Positions 13,424 through 25,252 of a stretch of DNA of 64,000 bases are shown here, piece after piece. Made by a program: the position numbers and the translations under genes. The notes under the pieces are model-generated. The model was not told the DNA's origin. It saw only the letters and a list, made by a program, of their open reading frames with translations, and did no database searches. The DNA is from Moringa oleifera (Eukaryota > Streptophyta > Magnoliopsida > Brassicales > Moringaceae): positions 2,294,501 to 2,358,500 of the forward strand of contig JAJFZO010000659.1 of the NCBI GenBank assembly GCA_021397835.1, read 5' to 3'. Within the stretch, counting starts at the first letter, position 1. Every line of letters starts with the position of its first letter.

Positions 13424-14990
13424 TTAGTAGCAGCCAACTGCTCCAAGTGTTCTTTCTTCAAGTTTTCCTACTAAAATCCAAAGTTTACCTTTATCTTTTC
13501 CATTTCTACCTTTAGCATGGAAATGTCTTAGTCTGCCTTGTGCTCTTACAGCAAGAGTGTGGAAACTTTTGAGCCTTCTCAAGAGCTTTCTTAACCACTT
13601 GGAACTCAAATTCAAGCTGGCTTCGAATCATGTACTTTTTTTACTATTAAAGCAATCTCTTGAACAACCTTTAAATATAAAAGATTTATGAGTTGACAAT
13701 GGAAAAGAAAAAATGAAGAATGTTCAAGCAAAATATACCTGAGCTAATGAAGTAGACATCATTTCCAATTGTACCCTCTTCCTGTCTGGCAAGACTAGAG
13801 AGGTTAAGGTTAACAACACCATTTCTTGGATAAGTTATGTGATCTTCTAAGCTTGAGAAGTAATGGTGACTACTACTACAAGCTCCTACTGAGGAGAAGT
13901 ATACAAAAGTCACAATCTTAGGGGGCTTACTTTACTGAACACCTGCCTTCTACAGGTAAAGTGCTACCACCTTTCCTTTTTTTTTGAAGAAAAGCATGGA
14001 AGTGGCTTCTTAGCCACTTCTACCGCTTTTCTTAATTTCTCTTCTAACTCTTAGGCATTTTCAAGGTGTGATCTACAAGAAAAGAAATAGAAAGGAATTA
14101 GTGACAATTTGCTAAAGATAGGAGTAGAGGCATTTCTAAGATGAGGTCTTTTGATAGGGAAAGGAAGACTAGGTAGAGTAGAGGATGAACAAGCTCAGGC
14201 AAATTCTAAAAGAGAGTCTACCACTTGAGGAAATAGTGTGAGATTCATGTTGAAAAGCTCTTTGGAGGTTAGAGGGATGTGCTCTTAGGAAACAAGGTAA
14301 GAATGTACTGTAGCTACTTAGGTATCACTAAAAAATACTAACATAAGTAGAGTTTTCTTGCTGCTCATTAAAGTTTGCTTAAAAGTAGCAAGTAGCTTAT
14401 ATAGAGTGGCATCACTGTCACAATCTTGGTTAGGATAAGTCCACTAATTAATCCTTGGAGGAATTATATTCCAAATCACTGAAAAGCATGATTGTCTCCA
14501 ATGTTTCATTACCTTAAGAAGGTCAACGGTAAATAGTGAGGGTCTCTTGGAAGAGAAATACCAATATCTCTAAGGTGTTTTAGGTTAGTTTTTAATTGCT
14601 TTCGCTAAAAAACCCTAAGAAATACTAAGGGAGATAATTCTGTGGTTCCTAAATTTAATCACCTAATAAGGAAAACAAATAACATTCTCCATGAATTAAG
14701 AACCAATTGAAAAGGAGATACCCCATAATTTTCATAGATTACTCTAAACGATGTATTTAGAAGAAGTCTCAACCTTTTTTGAGACATTCCTCAATCAAAT
14801 AGAGGGTGCCTAGCTTTTTAAACTAGGGCTTTTCATCAAGGGTAGGTATCCCCATGCCTACTGAGTCAGGGATCCCATAAGTTCTATTACTCCTAGCCAA
14901 ATCCATATTAGTAATCACTTAAGAACCTATGAATTCCAAGCTTGCTAGAGTTTAAAAGAAGAATAGAGTAAATAAAAGCGAAATTTACCT
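13424..14990 (-). pseudogene. Antisense extra ORF of Tat-type Ty3/gypsy element (upstream copy)
   Basis: On the minus strand, near 14620-14760, a frame reads VIYENYGVSPFQLVLNSWRM and continues LFVFLIR. This resembles the N-terminal part of the putative gypsy-type transposon ORFs (PF04195-like). Downstream on the same strand (13913-13686) is TFVYFSSVGACSSS and following sequence. Stops and shifts are frequent. Tat-lineage elements often carry such an ORF in antisense between pol and the 3' LTR. Here it lies upstream of a presumed LTR and a plus-strand gag, so it would belong to a neighbouring element that shares that LTR. Confidence 0.45.
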
Positions 14991-15349
14991 AAAAAGAGAA
15001 GCTATCTCATTAAAAGAAAAAGATACTTGCATTAAGAAAAATTAGAGGGGATAAAAGGTAGTTTCTCAAGTAGATGGATGAAGAAGACTATAAGAAAGAC
15101 TTAATAGAGTGAAAGAAAGTATCTTAAAAGAAAATTAGTCATTGAATGAGAGCTATCGTGGAGAATAACTTCCTTCAAAGTAACACTATTGATATGACAA
15201 AGCGAGCTAACATGGCATGGCGTGGTTGGGTGCTTATGATGATAAGTGAGAAGAAGATTAACATGATAGGGTGCAATTTGAAGATGCCTCTGCTGACAAG
15301 GCAAGATAGACATTAACAGTAAAAAAAAAAGTGGCCCATGTGACGAAGA

Positions 15350-16977
15350 GTTCCAATTGGCAAGATGCTAGTAGGTGATGTTGAAGTAGCAGGATAGAGC
15401 TGCACCTACTCACCATTAATTAATTAACGTGGAAGGCATCAATGGGCGACATTGATGATGTGGCAAAGTGGAGCTGCTTTTATTTATTAACATGGCGTGA
15501 TGTCATTCAATGATGCGACCATATTAGTATAAAGCATAACGAGGAGGTGATATGGCTAATAGCACTAATTTGGTGGCGTTTCAATAGAAATGGACTTGTT
15601 TAGTCAATTACAACCCTCACGTAACAAGCAAGCCCATTGATGTGATAGTCTAATCAAAGGTGACACACTCTATAGCATAGTTCAAGTAAAATTATTCAAC
15701 CAAATGATGAGATTCAGGTAAAAAATCACACAAAAAAGAGCAAAATGCATAAAAACATTAAAAATCATAGAAAAAACTGGTAAGTTTAGAGGAGTTGAGT
15801 GCCATAAAGGAAGTCATTGGAAAAACTTGTTCTTAAGCTACCTAAGTAAGAATAAATGGAATTAAGGATGTTGCCATGCCCAAACAAAGCCGAAAAGTCT
15901 CGAAATTAACTCAGAATCAATGAGCCCACTTCGACTGAGTCTTGTAAGACCTCTTTAAGTGAAGCCAACTTTACCGAGCTTAAAGGCCAAAACTATTGTT
16001 GGGTGCACTACACTCTTTTGATGTGCCTGCTATTTGTTGCTTTCTTACGCCCTCAAAATTCCATAGATACCTATTGGAGCTAGTAGTTCCTTAAAGACGT
16101 AGATATTCGCATTCAAATTCATAAACATTTATTCACACATATCTAGAGATACAAACACCCATAGATCTCTCAGAAAAAAATCTCTTTCTAGTTTTTTAAA
16201 TTTTGCAGAAGTTTTTATTTTTGAATCAAAGGAGTTTTCATTTGAAATCCTATATCCATCCATATTAAAGAAAGGATGAATACTTCAAAATGTGTAAGTG
16301 ACTTCAAGAGTTATTAAGCAAATCTCTCGAACTCATTTACTACAGCACATTTATTTTACTTAATAAAATTGCTTAAGTTGAGTTAATTAACAATAGATTC
16401 TCGTTAAATTATATGTTTCGATTTATTTAATGTTCTAACACACAGCTAAATCATATTATAAAAGTAGAAAATATTTTCACAGCAGAATTCTTCTTCATAA
16501 AAATTTAATTTTTTTCTCATAATAAAAAAAATTACAAATACTACTTTTAAACCTTATCTTGAGAAGAATGGAGGTAAGCAAGTGCAAACTACTCTTTTCT
16601 CCTTAAAAAATGTTTTGATATATTAGGATAGAGTAAGTACAAAATTCTGAATACTTTAACTAAACTACCATTAAAATTAGTTTGCAAGAAAAGAAATCAA
16701 ATAGTACCAATTATTGGGCATCTTAGGGGTGCTAATCCTTTTCCAAGCATAACCGACTTTTAGACCTGAAATCTTAATTTTTTGTGCATTAATTAGCCTC
16801 ACTTTTAAATGGTAGCTAATTGCACCTATAAAAGAATGGTAGCGACTTTAAAGCTTTTCTCACACTGGGGGTTTTCTCGATTGAAATCTCGATCGTGACA
16901 GTTGGCTTTATTTATCAAAACCAAAAAGAATTTTCTCACATCTAGAGGCTTTCGCCAAATAACATGGTGATGACAGT
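15350..16977 (+). other. Presumed LTR and leader of the Tat-type element
   Basis: No coding sequence is seen. It lies between the antisense ORF remnant and a primer-binding-site-like sequence at 16978, which is where an LTR is expected. A second copy to define the LTR ends was not identified by eye, so the boundaries are unknown. Confidence 0.3.
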
Positions 16978-16994
16978 TGGCGACTCTACGAGGA
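16978..16994 (+). other. Primer-binding-site-like sequence of gypsy element
   Basis: TGGCGACTCTACGAGGA resembles the TGGCGACTC-type primer-binding site (tRNA-Arg) typical of Tat/Ogre Ty3/gypsy elements. A gag remnant of that lineage begins about 0.65 kb downstream on the same strand. Confidence 0.5.
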
Positions 16995-17391
16995 TGATAA
17001 ACAGTCAAGCAAAAATTTTGATTTCTTTTTGTGCTTTTATATTTATGCTTTATTGCTTTATATTCCTTGCTTGTTATGTTTTGTTTGCTTTATTAATTGC
17101 TCATAACATTGCACACATCATGAAAGCATAACATAAGTTCTAAGCTCGAGCTTCACTCTTTATGAGAAGTATATGAAGCTACACTTTCGAGAAGAAGCCT
17201 TTTATCTGCAAAGTTAGTGAAGTATTTCACTCAAATTAAACAAAAATGTGTTGGTAATCCCAAATATTATTTACAACCACAATAATAACAAAGTCCTAGA
17301 GAGCCTTAATTAGTCTGATGAAGGGATCTGGGAACCTTTAGAAGTTGATCTTTCCTTGCTTAGGCAATATATTTATCTAACCCAAGTTATA

Positions 17392-17509
17392 GCCATGGCT
17401 AGGGCAGAGGTTGTAAACCCAACTAGGACACGCATCAAATATACTTGATAACCGTGGCTAAGGCAGAGATTGTAAACCCAACTAGGACACGCATCAAATA
17501 TACTTGATG
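17392..17509 (+). repeat. 59-bp tandem duplication
   Basis: Units 17392-17450 and 17451-17509 differ at only a few positions. Both contain TTGTAAACCCAACTAGGACA and ATATACTTGAT. The duplication is in the untranslated leader between the primer-binding site and gag. Confidence 0.9.
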
Positions 17510-17639
17510 TATTGCCATATTATATATGATAAATAAATTAAAAAATATATTCCAAAATTTATAATGGGAAAAAAGAAATACTTGGTCGTAAAAGAATATA
17601 ACACTTGATTAAGAGACTAATCATAAGAAAATATGGAGG

Positions 17640-18945
17640 ATTATAACGTAAGGATTGAGAGAATTAAAGATGCTAAAGTAGAAATGGCATGCCGATATAT
17701 AGAATAAAATGCTGCAAAATTACGTAAACCTTCAGAACTTTATAACTAAGCAATTCCAAGATATGATGAAGTCCATGGAAAGGCTCATGAAAGGAAACCT
17801 TACTAAAAAGGAAGTGCTAGAATGAAGAAATAGAAAAGAACCATTTATTTTCAATCAACAAATCCAACTGTAGGAGCAATTTCAAAGAATACTTCGATAG
17901 TTAAGAGGGCAAATATTAGTTGTGGACAAAAAAGGAGCAATGAATTCAATAAGGTTGCTAATTCTATAATGGATGCTAAATATCTTATAAAAACTAAAAA
18001 GCATATAAGAGTCAGTGATGTCAATAAAAAGCTGCTCACATAAGCCAAATTCCTAATAGAGAAAGTAAAGGAATTCTAAGGGATAAAAGAACACATGGGG
18101 ATCAATTTAGCTAATCTAAGCTTAGTCTTTAGGCTAGTCATTCTTTCTAAATTTAAGTGCTAGAATTTGACTAATGAGATGGCACTAAATGCCCAAGGAC
18201 ACATCTTAGAGTCTACTTACATAAGATGCACGGTTACGAAAGTAACTAACAGCTATAAATACATTACTTCCAAGATAGCTTGAAAGAAGAAATGTTGGAT
18301 TAGTGCACGAACCTAAAAGCATCACAAAGACAAAATTGAAGGGATCAAGCTATAGTCTTCCTTATTTATTATCAATACATGAAAGGGTTAGCCCCTAACC
18401 AAATAACCTTATAGAACATGTGTAAAACAAGGAATGAAACATTTAAAGAATACACCCAATGATGAAAGGAGGTCACCACAAAGATGCAACCTCGCTTGAT
18501 TAAGAGAGAGTTATCTGATACTTTTATCGAAACCCTCAAGACTTCATTCTACAATAGGCTGATCATCATGATGGGGCAAAATTTCAATGACATTTTGCAA
18601 ACAGGGGAATTCATTGAAAATACTTTATAAAAAGGGAGATTAGAATATCCTACCCCTTCCAAGAAGTTGTTAGCCCCAAAAAAAGAGAGATTAGCGAATT
18701 TCGCATCCAACATCTTTTAACATGGCATATGAGACTCCTTAGAATAATGTAACCAATGTTAACAATGAATCAGCATAGCAGAGGCCATAAAGATAAAATA
18801 TACCTATCCGACCTATACCTTATTCATATTCTGAATTGTATCCTTAACTATTGGAGTATAAGATGATCATTCATCTATTTTTAATGCCACTTTAGCCTCT
18901 ATACCCTAAGTGGTATAATGCCAATACTATATGGAAATACCACAA
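17640..18945 (+). pseudogene. Ty3/gypsy (Tat lineage) gag remnant
   Basis: Broken-frame translation on the plus strand gives a recognisable capsid: DGTKCPRTHLRVYLHKMHGY near 18177-18237, then NRITLQNMCKTRNETFKEYT near 18400-18460, and KELSDTFIETLKTSFYNRL-like text near 18500-18560. A Pro/Tyr segment of the IPYSYSELYP type at about 18810-18850 is typical of the C-terminal gag region in Tat/Ogre elements. There are many stops (for example two in a row just before DGTKC). It is cut at about 18950 by the copia element. Confidence 0.75.
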
Positions 18946-18951
18946 TGATAT

Positions 18952-19040
18952 ATAATTTGATCCAATCATATATTGATATCTAAGGCTAATTAACTTGACT
19001 AATATGACACATAAGCTTAACAACTTAACTAACTCTAATA
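18952..19040 (-). repeat. Truncated 3' LTR of the copia element
   Basis: It matches 20689-20775 closely, sharing ATATAATTTGATCCAATC, CACATAAGCTTAACAACTTA and ACTAAC. The remaining 139 bp of the 226-bp LTR are absent, replaced on the left by gypsy gag sequence. Confidence 0.8.
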
Positions 19041-19091
19041 GCCCTTTTAAGATGGACAGTGAATATCCTTCATAACCATATTAGAAAAAAA

Positions 19092-19450
19092 TTAGAAAAG
19101 AAAAGTGGGAGGTAAAGGCTGAGTGAACAAATTTGCAAGTTGATAAGAGATACGAATTGACATAAGTTTGATGTTACCTACAAAAACAAGATCCCGGATA
19201 GTGTGACAATCAATTTCTATATGTTTTATGCATTTGTGAAAGATAGGATTAAAAGTAATGTGAATGAAAACTAGGTTATCACAAAAGAGCAAAGTCGAAA
19301 GAGAGACAGGAACTTAAAAATCTTTGAGCAATTGATGAAGCCAAATAATCTCACTAGTGGCCATAGCTTGATATTTTACTTCAATAGAGCTTTGAGACAC
19401 ATTGCCATTGATAGATTGAAAGAAGTTGTTCGAGATACCTACTCCATTTG
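19092..19450 (-). pseudogene. Copia pol 3' end (RNase H)
   Basis: The minus-strand frame reads SSIEVKYQAMATSEIIWLHQ, LLKDF, a stop, then LLFCDNLVFIHITFNPIFHK and KHIEIDCHTIRD...QLANLFTQPLP. This is the canonical end of copia RNase H (CDN...A..NP.FH..TKHIE.D.H...D, then ADI.TK.L). Only the final roughly 110 residues remain. Confidence 0.85.
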
Positions 19451-19479
19451 GTGGTAGATATTGGCCTTTGATGTTCCTT

Positions 19480-20330
19480 GATTACTAGAGGAACTATTAT
19501 TGCATTGCTATGAGAGGTGTGATCATTTGCACTTTCCAACTTGTATCCAGGTGCATATCTATGGATTTTAAAACACTTATCAATTGTAAATCATGGATCT
19601 TACAATGAATGCAATATAGTCTACCTTTCTTATGTCCTTTAAAATTCCCAAGCTAAGTGCGTGAATAAAATGACTACTTTTGTGTGTCACCAGTTTTAGT
19701 GGCCAAGAACACTATGTTAGATTGATCGATAACATTAGAGATGTTCACACCTATCTTTTTTTTATGCTTCTTTTAGGCAACCGGTGCACTATAGGATCCA
19801 TTAGTAGTAATTAACTACGAAGTTAGCATAAGAGTCATGTAATCCTAAAAAAAAAAGACAGTAGATACTCCATTTGAAGGTAAGAAATGAAATTGTTTAC
19901 TCTACCACAAATGCATATAGGTATGTAACTATTTAATTCTTCCAAGATATTTTTTAACTTGGTAAAGCAACAACAATAGAGTCTTATTATTATGTTAAAT
20001 GCCAAATCACAATGAAGTTAAAAGATGTGTGGACCATTTTATTGCTAGAAACGATCTTAGAGGTTTGTTTATATTTCATGTATAGTCTCAGCAAATATTA
20101 GGCTGGTAGAGATTTCTTTGGAAATTGAATTCAAGATCCATGAGATGACAATGTTGTTGTTTCAATTGCAAAAATGAAGTGCATTAAGATAAGTACCTTT
20201 TAGTTTTTGAATAGATCCATCAATAAAGCCTAGTTTGTTCTTGACAGAGAGAGTGATAACCATGGCTCTGCTCTAAGATGCGTAGTTATCTATATTGAAG
20301 GACTATGTAATAAGAACAACTATGGGATTA
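19480..20330 (-). pseudogene. Copia gag remnant
   Basis: Minus-strand frames include SRAMVITLSVKNKLGFIDGS near 20267-20208 and NNNIVISWILNSISKEISTS near 20162-20103, the conserved plant copia gag core. Further on, near 19640-19520, is a broken zinc-knuckle region (IHCKIHD...) that normally reads CxxC...GH...C followed by KIHGYPPGYK. The frame is interrupted by stops and shifts. Confidence 0.75.
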
Positions 20331-20549
20331 TGATAGTTATGAAGGAAATAAAGATAGAACGGATCATCAACTGTTAATTAGCTTTGACTAAAGCTTCAGT
20401 TTACAGATTTTGCAAAGCTTGGCATTGCTATCATAACGATGCTGAAATAAGAGAATTATTATCGATCTTCATGTGAAAGAAAAAAGATATGACCAAAAAA
20501 TCAATTTTAAATAGATCACAACGGACGAATAATATTTTCTTTGATACCA

Positions 20550-20775
20550 TGTTAAGATTGATTGAATACCAGAAGGTAATAAAGGGAGAGAGAGAAAGAT
20601 ATGATACTAAGATAGGGGGGAACAAAGAGCAAAATGAAAACTAAACGTCTTAATGCTTTACTACTTTGTGTTTACATTATTAATATATAATTTGATCCAA
20701 TCATATATTCACATGTAATCCTAAGTAACTTAACTAATATGGCACATAAGCTTAACAACTTAACTAACTTTAATA
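20550..20775 (-). repeat. 5' LTR of the copia element (226 bp)
   Basis: On the minus strand it starts TATTAAAGTTAGTTAAG and ends CAATCTTAACA, directly followed by the tRNA-Met-type primer-binding site TGGTATCAAAGA (20549-20538). The expected TG start has become TA. Confidence 0.8.
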
Positions 20776-21990
20776 CTTTTATACTCAAATCTAAAACATA
20801 GTCGTTATTCACAAAATCATACTTTTTGAGATACCACTTCGGTAGCCGCTTCAACTAACCAATACTCACAAAATTTGAATTTAAACTATAGTATCACTTC
20901 ATACTTGCAGTATCTTTTCAGATAAAAGCACTTTCAGTAGTAATAACCTTTACTTGGTAGCATGACTCACCACATGCTAGTAGCATCAAAGCTCTCCCTT
21001 AGTATTAGTACCCAGTAATAGTACCGCCTGATAGTGATAGTACCGCATCAGACAGTAATGTCTCTAGTAGTACGACCTTCAGGCTGATAATGATACTATG
21101 CGGTAATACTGCCTAATCTCAGTAACATTACTCTTTGTATTCTCCACCTTACCATGTTATCTTATCTTTTAGATCCCATCTTCAACTTTTCTTAAAAATA
21201 TTTTTATTAAGTTAAGATCAATTTAAAAAGCTTTTTATAGTTTGTTTTTGAATAACTTGTAAATATATAAATATATATATATATGAGTTTCAAGTTTAAG
21301 CTTATTTGAAAAGGATGCATGATGTGTATGTGTGATTATCTATCTATTTTAAGCAACCTAAGCATTATAATTAAAAGAAAAGTTTAACACTGCCTAGGAT
21401 CTAGCTTTTCCTTTCTTTACTTGAGTTTAATATCTTGCTTTACTTACTTCGTTGCTCATGATTTGACTTTTTAACACTTAAATACTTCACACTTAATAGC
21501 TACAACAGATTTAAGCATAAATAATTTGTTATCATCAAAACTTAAGATAATTATACCTTAATGGTACCATGGAGCTAACATTATTTTCTTAAATGTTGTC
21601 TTTAATGTTCTACTACCTTTTTCTTTATTTGTTTGATATTGTTAGTGTTGGCCCCTCGTGTCATTGTCATCTTTTTTTCTTCCTAATTTTTTCTTTTTCT
21701 GCCATATAATGTTACTTTTCTACATAGTTCATGGTTAACTAGTTGCTGGCTTTAATAACAACATTTAAGTAATTATCTAAACTATCCATTGGTATTCACG
21801 CTTTGTTTGGTATCTGCATATGCAATGATGTAGAGAAAAATCTCAATAGAGATGGCACTCATAATTCAAGTAACACGTAGAAACATTTACTATCTAAGGT
21901 GAATGTAAACTCATTGCTAGTTACTAACGTCTTCTTTCATTAATATAAAATTTATCTAAAATTAAGTCCATTTCACTCCTCGTTCAGGTC
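20776..21990. other. Non-coding stretch with a local inverted repeat
   Basis: No protein homology is seen. At 21041-21048 and 21088-21095, TACCGCAT and ATGCGGTA form an inverted pair inside a GTACCGC/AGTAATA-rich cluster. A short TA tract lies near 21272-21284. Confidence 0.4.
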
Positions 21991-22414
21991 ATGATGGATG
22001 GTGTCCTATTGAATTCATAAGATGATCCATCATACTAAAAATATAGTGTTTGAATACAGGCATTTATTCTTGAGTTTTCATCAAGAGAATAATTACCAAT
22101 GTAACATGCTACGCTAGGCTAAGCATTCATCAATAATGATCTTCTATTATCTTTATGGTCTTATTATTTGTAGTGTTTGCTACAAGAATATTACAATGGA
22201 CCATGATGGATGGTGTCCTATTGAATTCATAAGATGATCCATCATACTAAAAATATAGTGTTTGAATACAGGCATTTATTCTTGAGTTTTCATCAAGAGA
22301 ATAATTACCAATTTGACATGCTACGCTAGGCTAAGCATTCATCAATAATGATCTTCTATTATCTTTATGGTCTTATTATTTGTAGTGTTTGCTACAAGAA
22401 TATTACAATGGACC
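21991..22414 (+). repeat. 212-bp tandem duplication
   Basis: Units 21991-22202 and 22203-22414 are almost identical; the only difference noticed is CAATGTAAC against CAATTTGAC. Both start ATGATGGATGGTGTCCTATT. A third, older copy lies at 12893-13141. The near-identity implies a recent duplication or gene conversion. Confidence 0.95.
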
Positions 22415-22729
22415 AATAGTGGAAATATCTTATTTTCTTGAATTTTGATGTTTACATGTGTTTCATGCTATCAAGAGTAAGGTACTTCCTTACACATCCA
22501 TGCTTTAACTAGGCATTTATCTATTAATCATTATAAACAGAGTGAAGTGACCTAGCGAGAGTCCTCAATACAAAAAAAATTCTAATTTAATAACATTGGC
22601 ATAATCATTAGTTTTAATATTACACTTTCTTTTTTTATTTTGACATGTCTTTATCTACTTATTTGCCATCGGAGTCGCATATATGAACTGTCACATAATA
22701 TAAGTATCTAATTATTCATAGGTTACCAT

Positions 22730-23240
22730 ATTTTAAAGGCCCTCAAAGTCTACCTTGATTATGCTAAGGGAGCATGGGTGGATGAGCTACCAAGCATACT
22801 ATGGGCATTCAGGACTGCTCCCCACTTAACCACAGGGGAAACTCTATTTCATTTAACTTACTAATCTGAGGGAGTGATTTCAATCAAGATTTATATGCTA
22901 GCCACTAAAACTAAATAGTTTAATAAAGAGCAAGGCAATGAGAACTTCATCGCCTAACTTGAGTTAGTGGATGAGATTTTCAATTATGCATGAGTAAAAA
23001 TGGTTGCTATTAAGGCTAGAGATGCCCAAGTTTATGACAAGAAAGTCAAGCACTATCACTTCAGCTTGATGATTAGTCCTTTAATGAGCACTTAGCAGTG
23101 CACCCCAGCAACACACTGGCAAGTTCACAACCAACTAAGGAAGACCTTATATTATACAAGTCATGACGTCAAGCACATACACACTCGAGATCATGGATGG
23201 CAAAGTGTTACCCAAGACTTGGCATGCCTAAAACCTGCAA
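22730..23240 (+). pseudogene. Ty3/gypsy integrase C-terminal remnant
   Basis: The plus-strand frame reads LKVYLDYAKGAWVDELPSIL, WAFRTAPHLTTGETLFHLTY, a stop, then ELVDEIFNYA, AIKARDAQVYDKKVKHYHFS and, after shifts, EIMDGKVLPKTWHA. This is the end of the integrase core and the C-terminal module of Tat-type elements (compare the family pattern AWVDELPSVLWAYRTTP...GETPF.L.YG and ...MDGK.LPR.W.A.NLK). Protease and RT between this and gag at 17.6-18.9 kb were not found. Confidence 0.85.
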
Positions 23241-25252
23241 AGGTCTTACATATAAGCAAAGCCATTGTTACTTTCTAGTTTTTTTTGTCTTTATTATATT
23301 TTAGTTATAATTGTTAGTTGCATTGCTTAATACGTAGCCATGTGGGCATCGTTAGTAAAACTTTAAGGCATCATTCACATGAGTTTTGACATTGACTAAT
23401 CAAAACAACTAAGCTCGAGACATCTTCAAACCTTGTGAGTAGTTTTATGCCTCATATGGACAAGCCTAAAGTGTTCGAGGATACATCTCCTAACCTTATG
23501 AGTAGAGCTTTAAACCCCATTGGACTAAGTTTTAATTGGTCAAGCAAAGCATCTCCAACTAAGAAAACTAGCAAGAATCAAACAAGGGTGACTGTAGCAT
23601 AACCGATTGGAAGATGGTTGAGTATGATATCTAAAATAAAATAGACTTACTACTTGGATGAAGAAGACATGTAAAACAAAAAGCTGAGCAAAATGTGAGT
23701 TTTATCATTAAAAAGTTAGGAGTTCAAATCGACAAAACAAAGTACAACAAATGTGAAAAAGAAAAATAAGGAAACATGATCAAGCATCAATGACTTTAGG
23801 ATTAGCACATAATGGCTCCCAAGGAAATAATAGAGGAGATAGTGGGTTTGGTAAGGGCTTTAAAGGCACCATGGCATATTGGACCTTAAGGGCCATTAAC
23901 AAACTCTCACCTTCCCTAGGTTGGCCTAGATCTACGATCTCTACCCTTGTCGTTGATTTTATAGTCGGCGTGTCCATAAGCATAACCAACATATTTGCAT
24001 CCTAAGTCCATATCAAAGTGCTTTACATGCAACTCAACCTTGATGTTCACATGGGTGACCTAGTAAAAATTTAGGGCATGATTATTTTTCAAATTCTTGA
24101 ATTTGGTTGAGCCCTTAAAATCAGCCACTATAACGATCCAAATTTTTACAGCTTGATCTTATGATGCGAGAAGTCCAAACTGGACAGCAACTCTAATTCC
24201 TTGATCTTTTTAAATAAGGTCTCCATTGACTTACCCTAGTGACCATAGAGTTTTCTAGTTCTAGAAGTCATCGTTCTGCGATCGTCAACTTTTCGCATAA
24301 ATCAGAAGAAGTATTCATAGCTTCAATCATCATTTGATCTAAGCCTTTGGTATCCTTATCATGCTTTATGAATGCCTAGCTACAATGATGACAAACATTT
24401 TTCTAACACGAGTGTCTACTTTTGTAGTGCCTGCACAATTCAAAAGTAGTTCATCTAGCTAGATCAGACAGCCCCTCCAAATAACACAAGACAACCACCT
24501 AAAAGTAAAAACAAAACTAGAAGAGGAAATATACTACTAGTGTCATCACCCTCACGTTGACATGTGATTAGTTATTGTTAATTTCCATCAGTGACACCAT
24601 GTTATTCGATAGTATTAGCCTCCAATATAGGCTATACGTGATGATAGGGTCCCATTTAAGCTCCCTCTCATGACCTTGGTCATGGGTAGATCATCATTGG
24701 TGTAATCCAATATATTATGAGCTTCAGGCTCTGACATGGCCAACCCTACCATTACTCGCTCTTCAAGTTGATCAGTTGCTTAGAATAAAAATTTTCTTAG
24801 GCATTGCCTTAGTGGGGCTCTTTACCACAAGCATCTTCTTCGGCACTATAAATAACGGCATAATAGCAATTGGGGTAATAGATAGCATTGTTGAAGCTCG
24901 GATATGAAGTACTCCTATAAGAAATTAGAGTCCTCCTTTTCTTCATGGACTTAGCTCATCCAAGCAAGTTTTTCACCTCATTAGGATCCATAGGTTTAGT
25001 ATTTATTGAAGGAGGAAAACATGAGTTAAAGTTAAAGGAAGAGTTCAGCTATCTAAAGCATATGAAAAACAAGGAAGTATCACTTCAATCATAACCACTC
25101 TCATTTGTATTGGACTTATCTTCTATGTCCCCCTCATACCATCTAAGCTTCCATATTTCACGCTAGTAGCCTTTTTTGAAGGACAAGCCCTAGCCTTAGT
25201 TTTAACTATCCAAAAAGATTAGGGTAAGCAACCAAGTGTAGTGCTTACATAA
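23241..25252. other. Decayed retrotransposon interior, no clear domain
   Basis: It lies between the integrase remnant and the recognisable part of the antisense ORF. Opposed ORFs at 23780-24005 on both strands are mirror readings with no recognised domain. The minus strand probably holds the C-terminal part of the antisense ORF, unrecognisable by eye. Confidence 0.35.

Larger units (their letters stand above)
18952..20775 (-). mobile_element. Internally deleted Ty1/copia element
   Basis: On the minus strand the order is LTR (20775-20550), primer-binding site TGGTATCAAAGA (20549-20538), gag (about 20330-19480), the end of RNase H (about 19450-19092) and an LTR piece (19040-18952). Protease, integrase and most of reverse transcriptase are missing. 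The left LTR is truncated to about 89 bp. It interrupts the decayed gypsy gag. Confidence 0.8.

Noticed and set aside
15101..15313. 70-aa minus-strand ORF
   Set aside because: No recognised domain; probably chance ORF in retroelement DNA near the antisense ORF.
23780..24005. Overlapping ORFs on both strands
   Set aside because: Mirror readings of the same DNA inside a decayed retrotransposon, without a domain.
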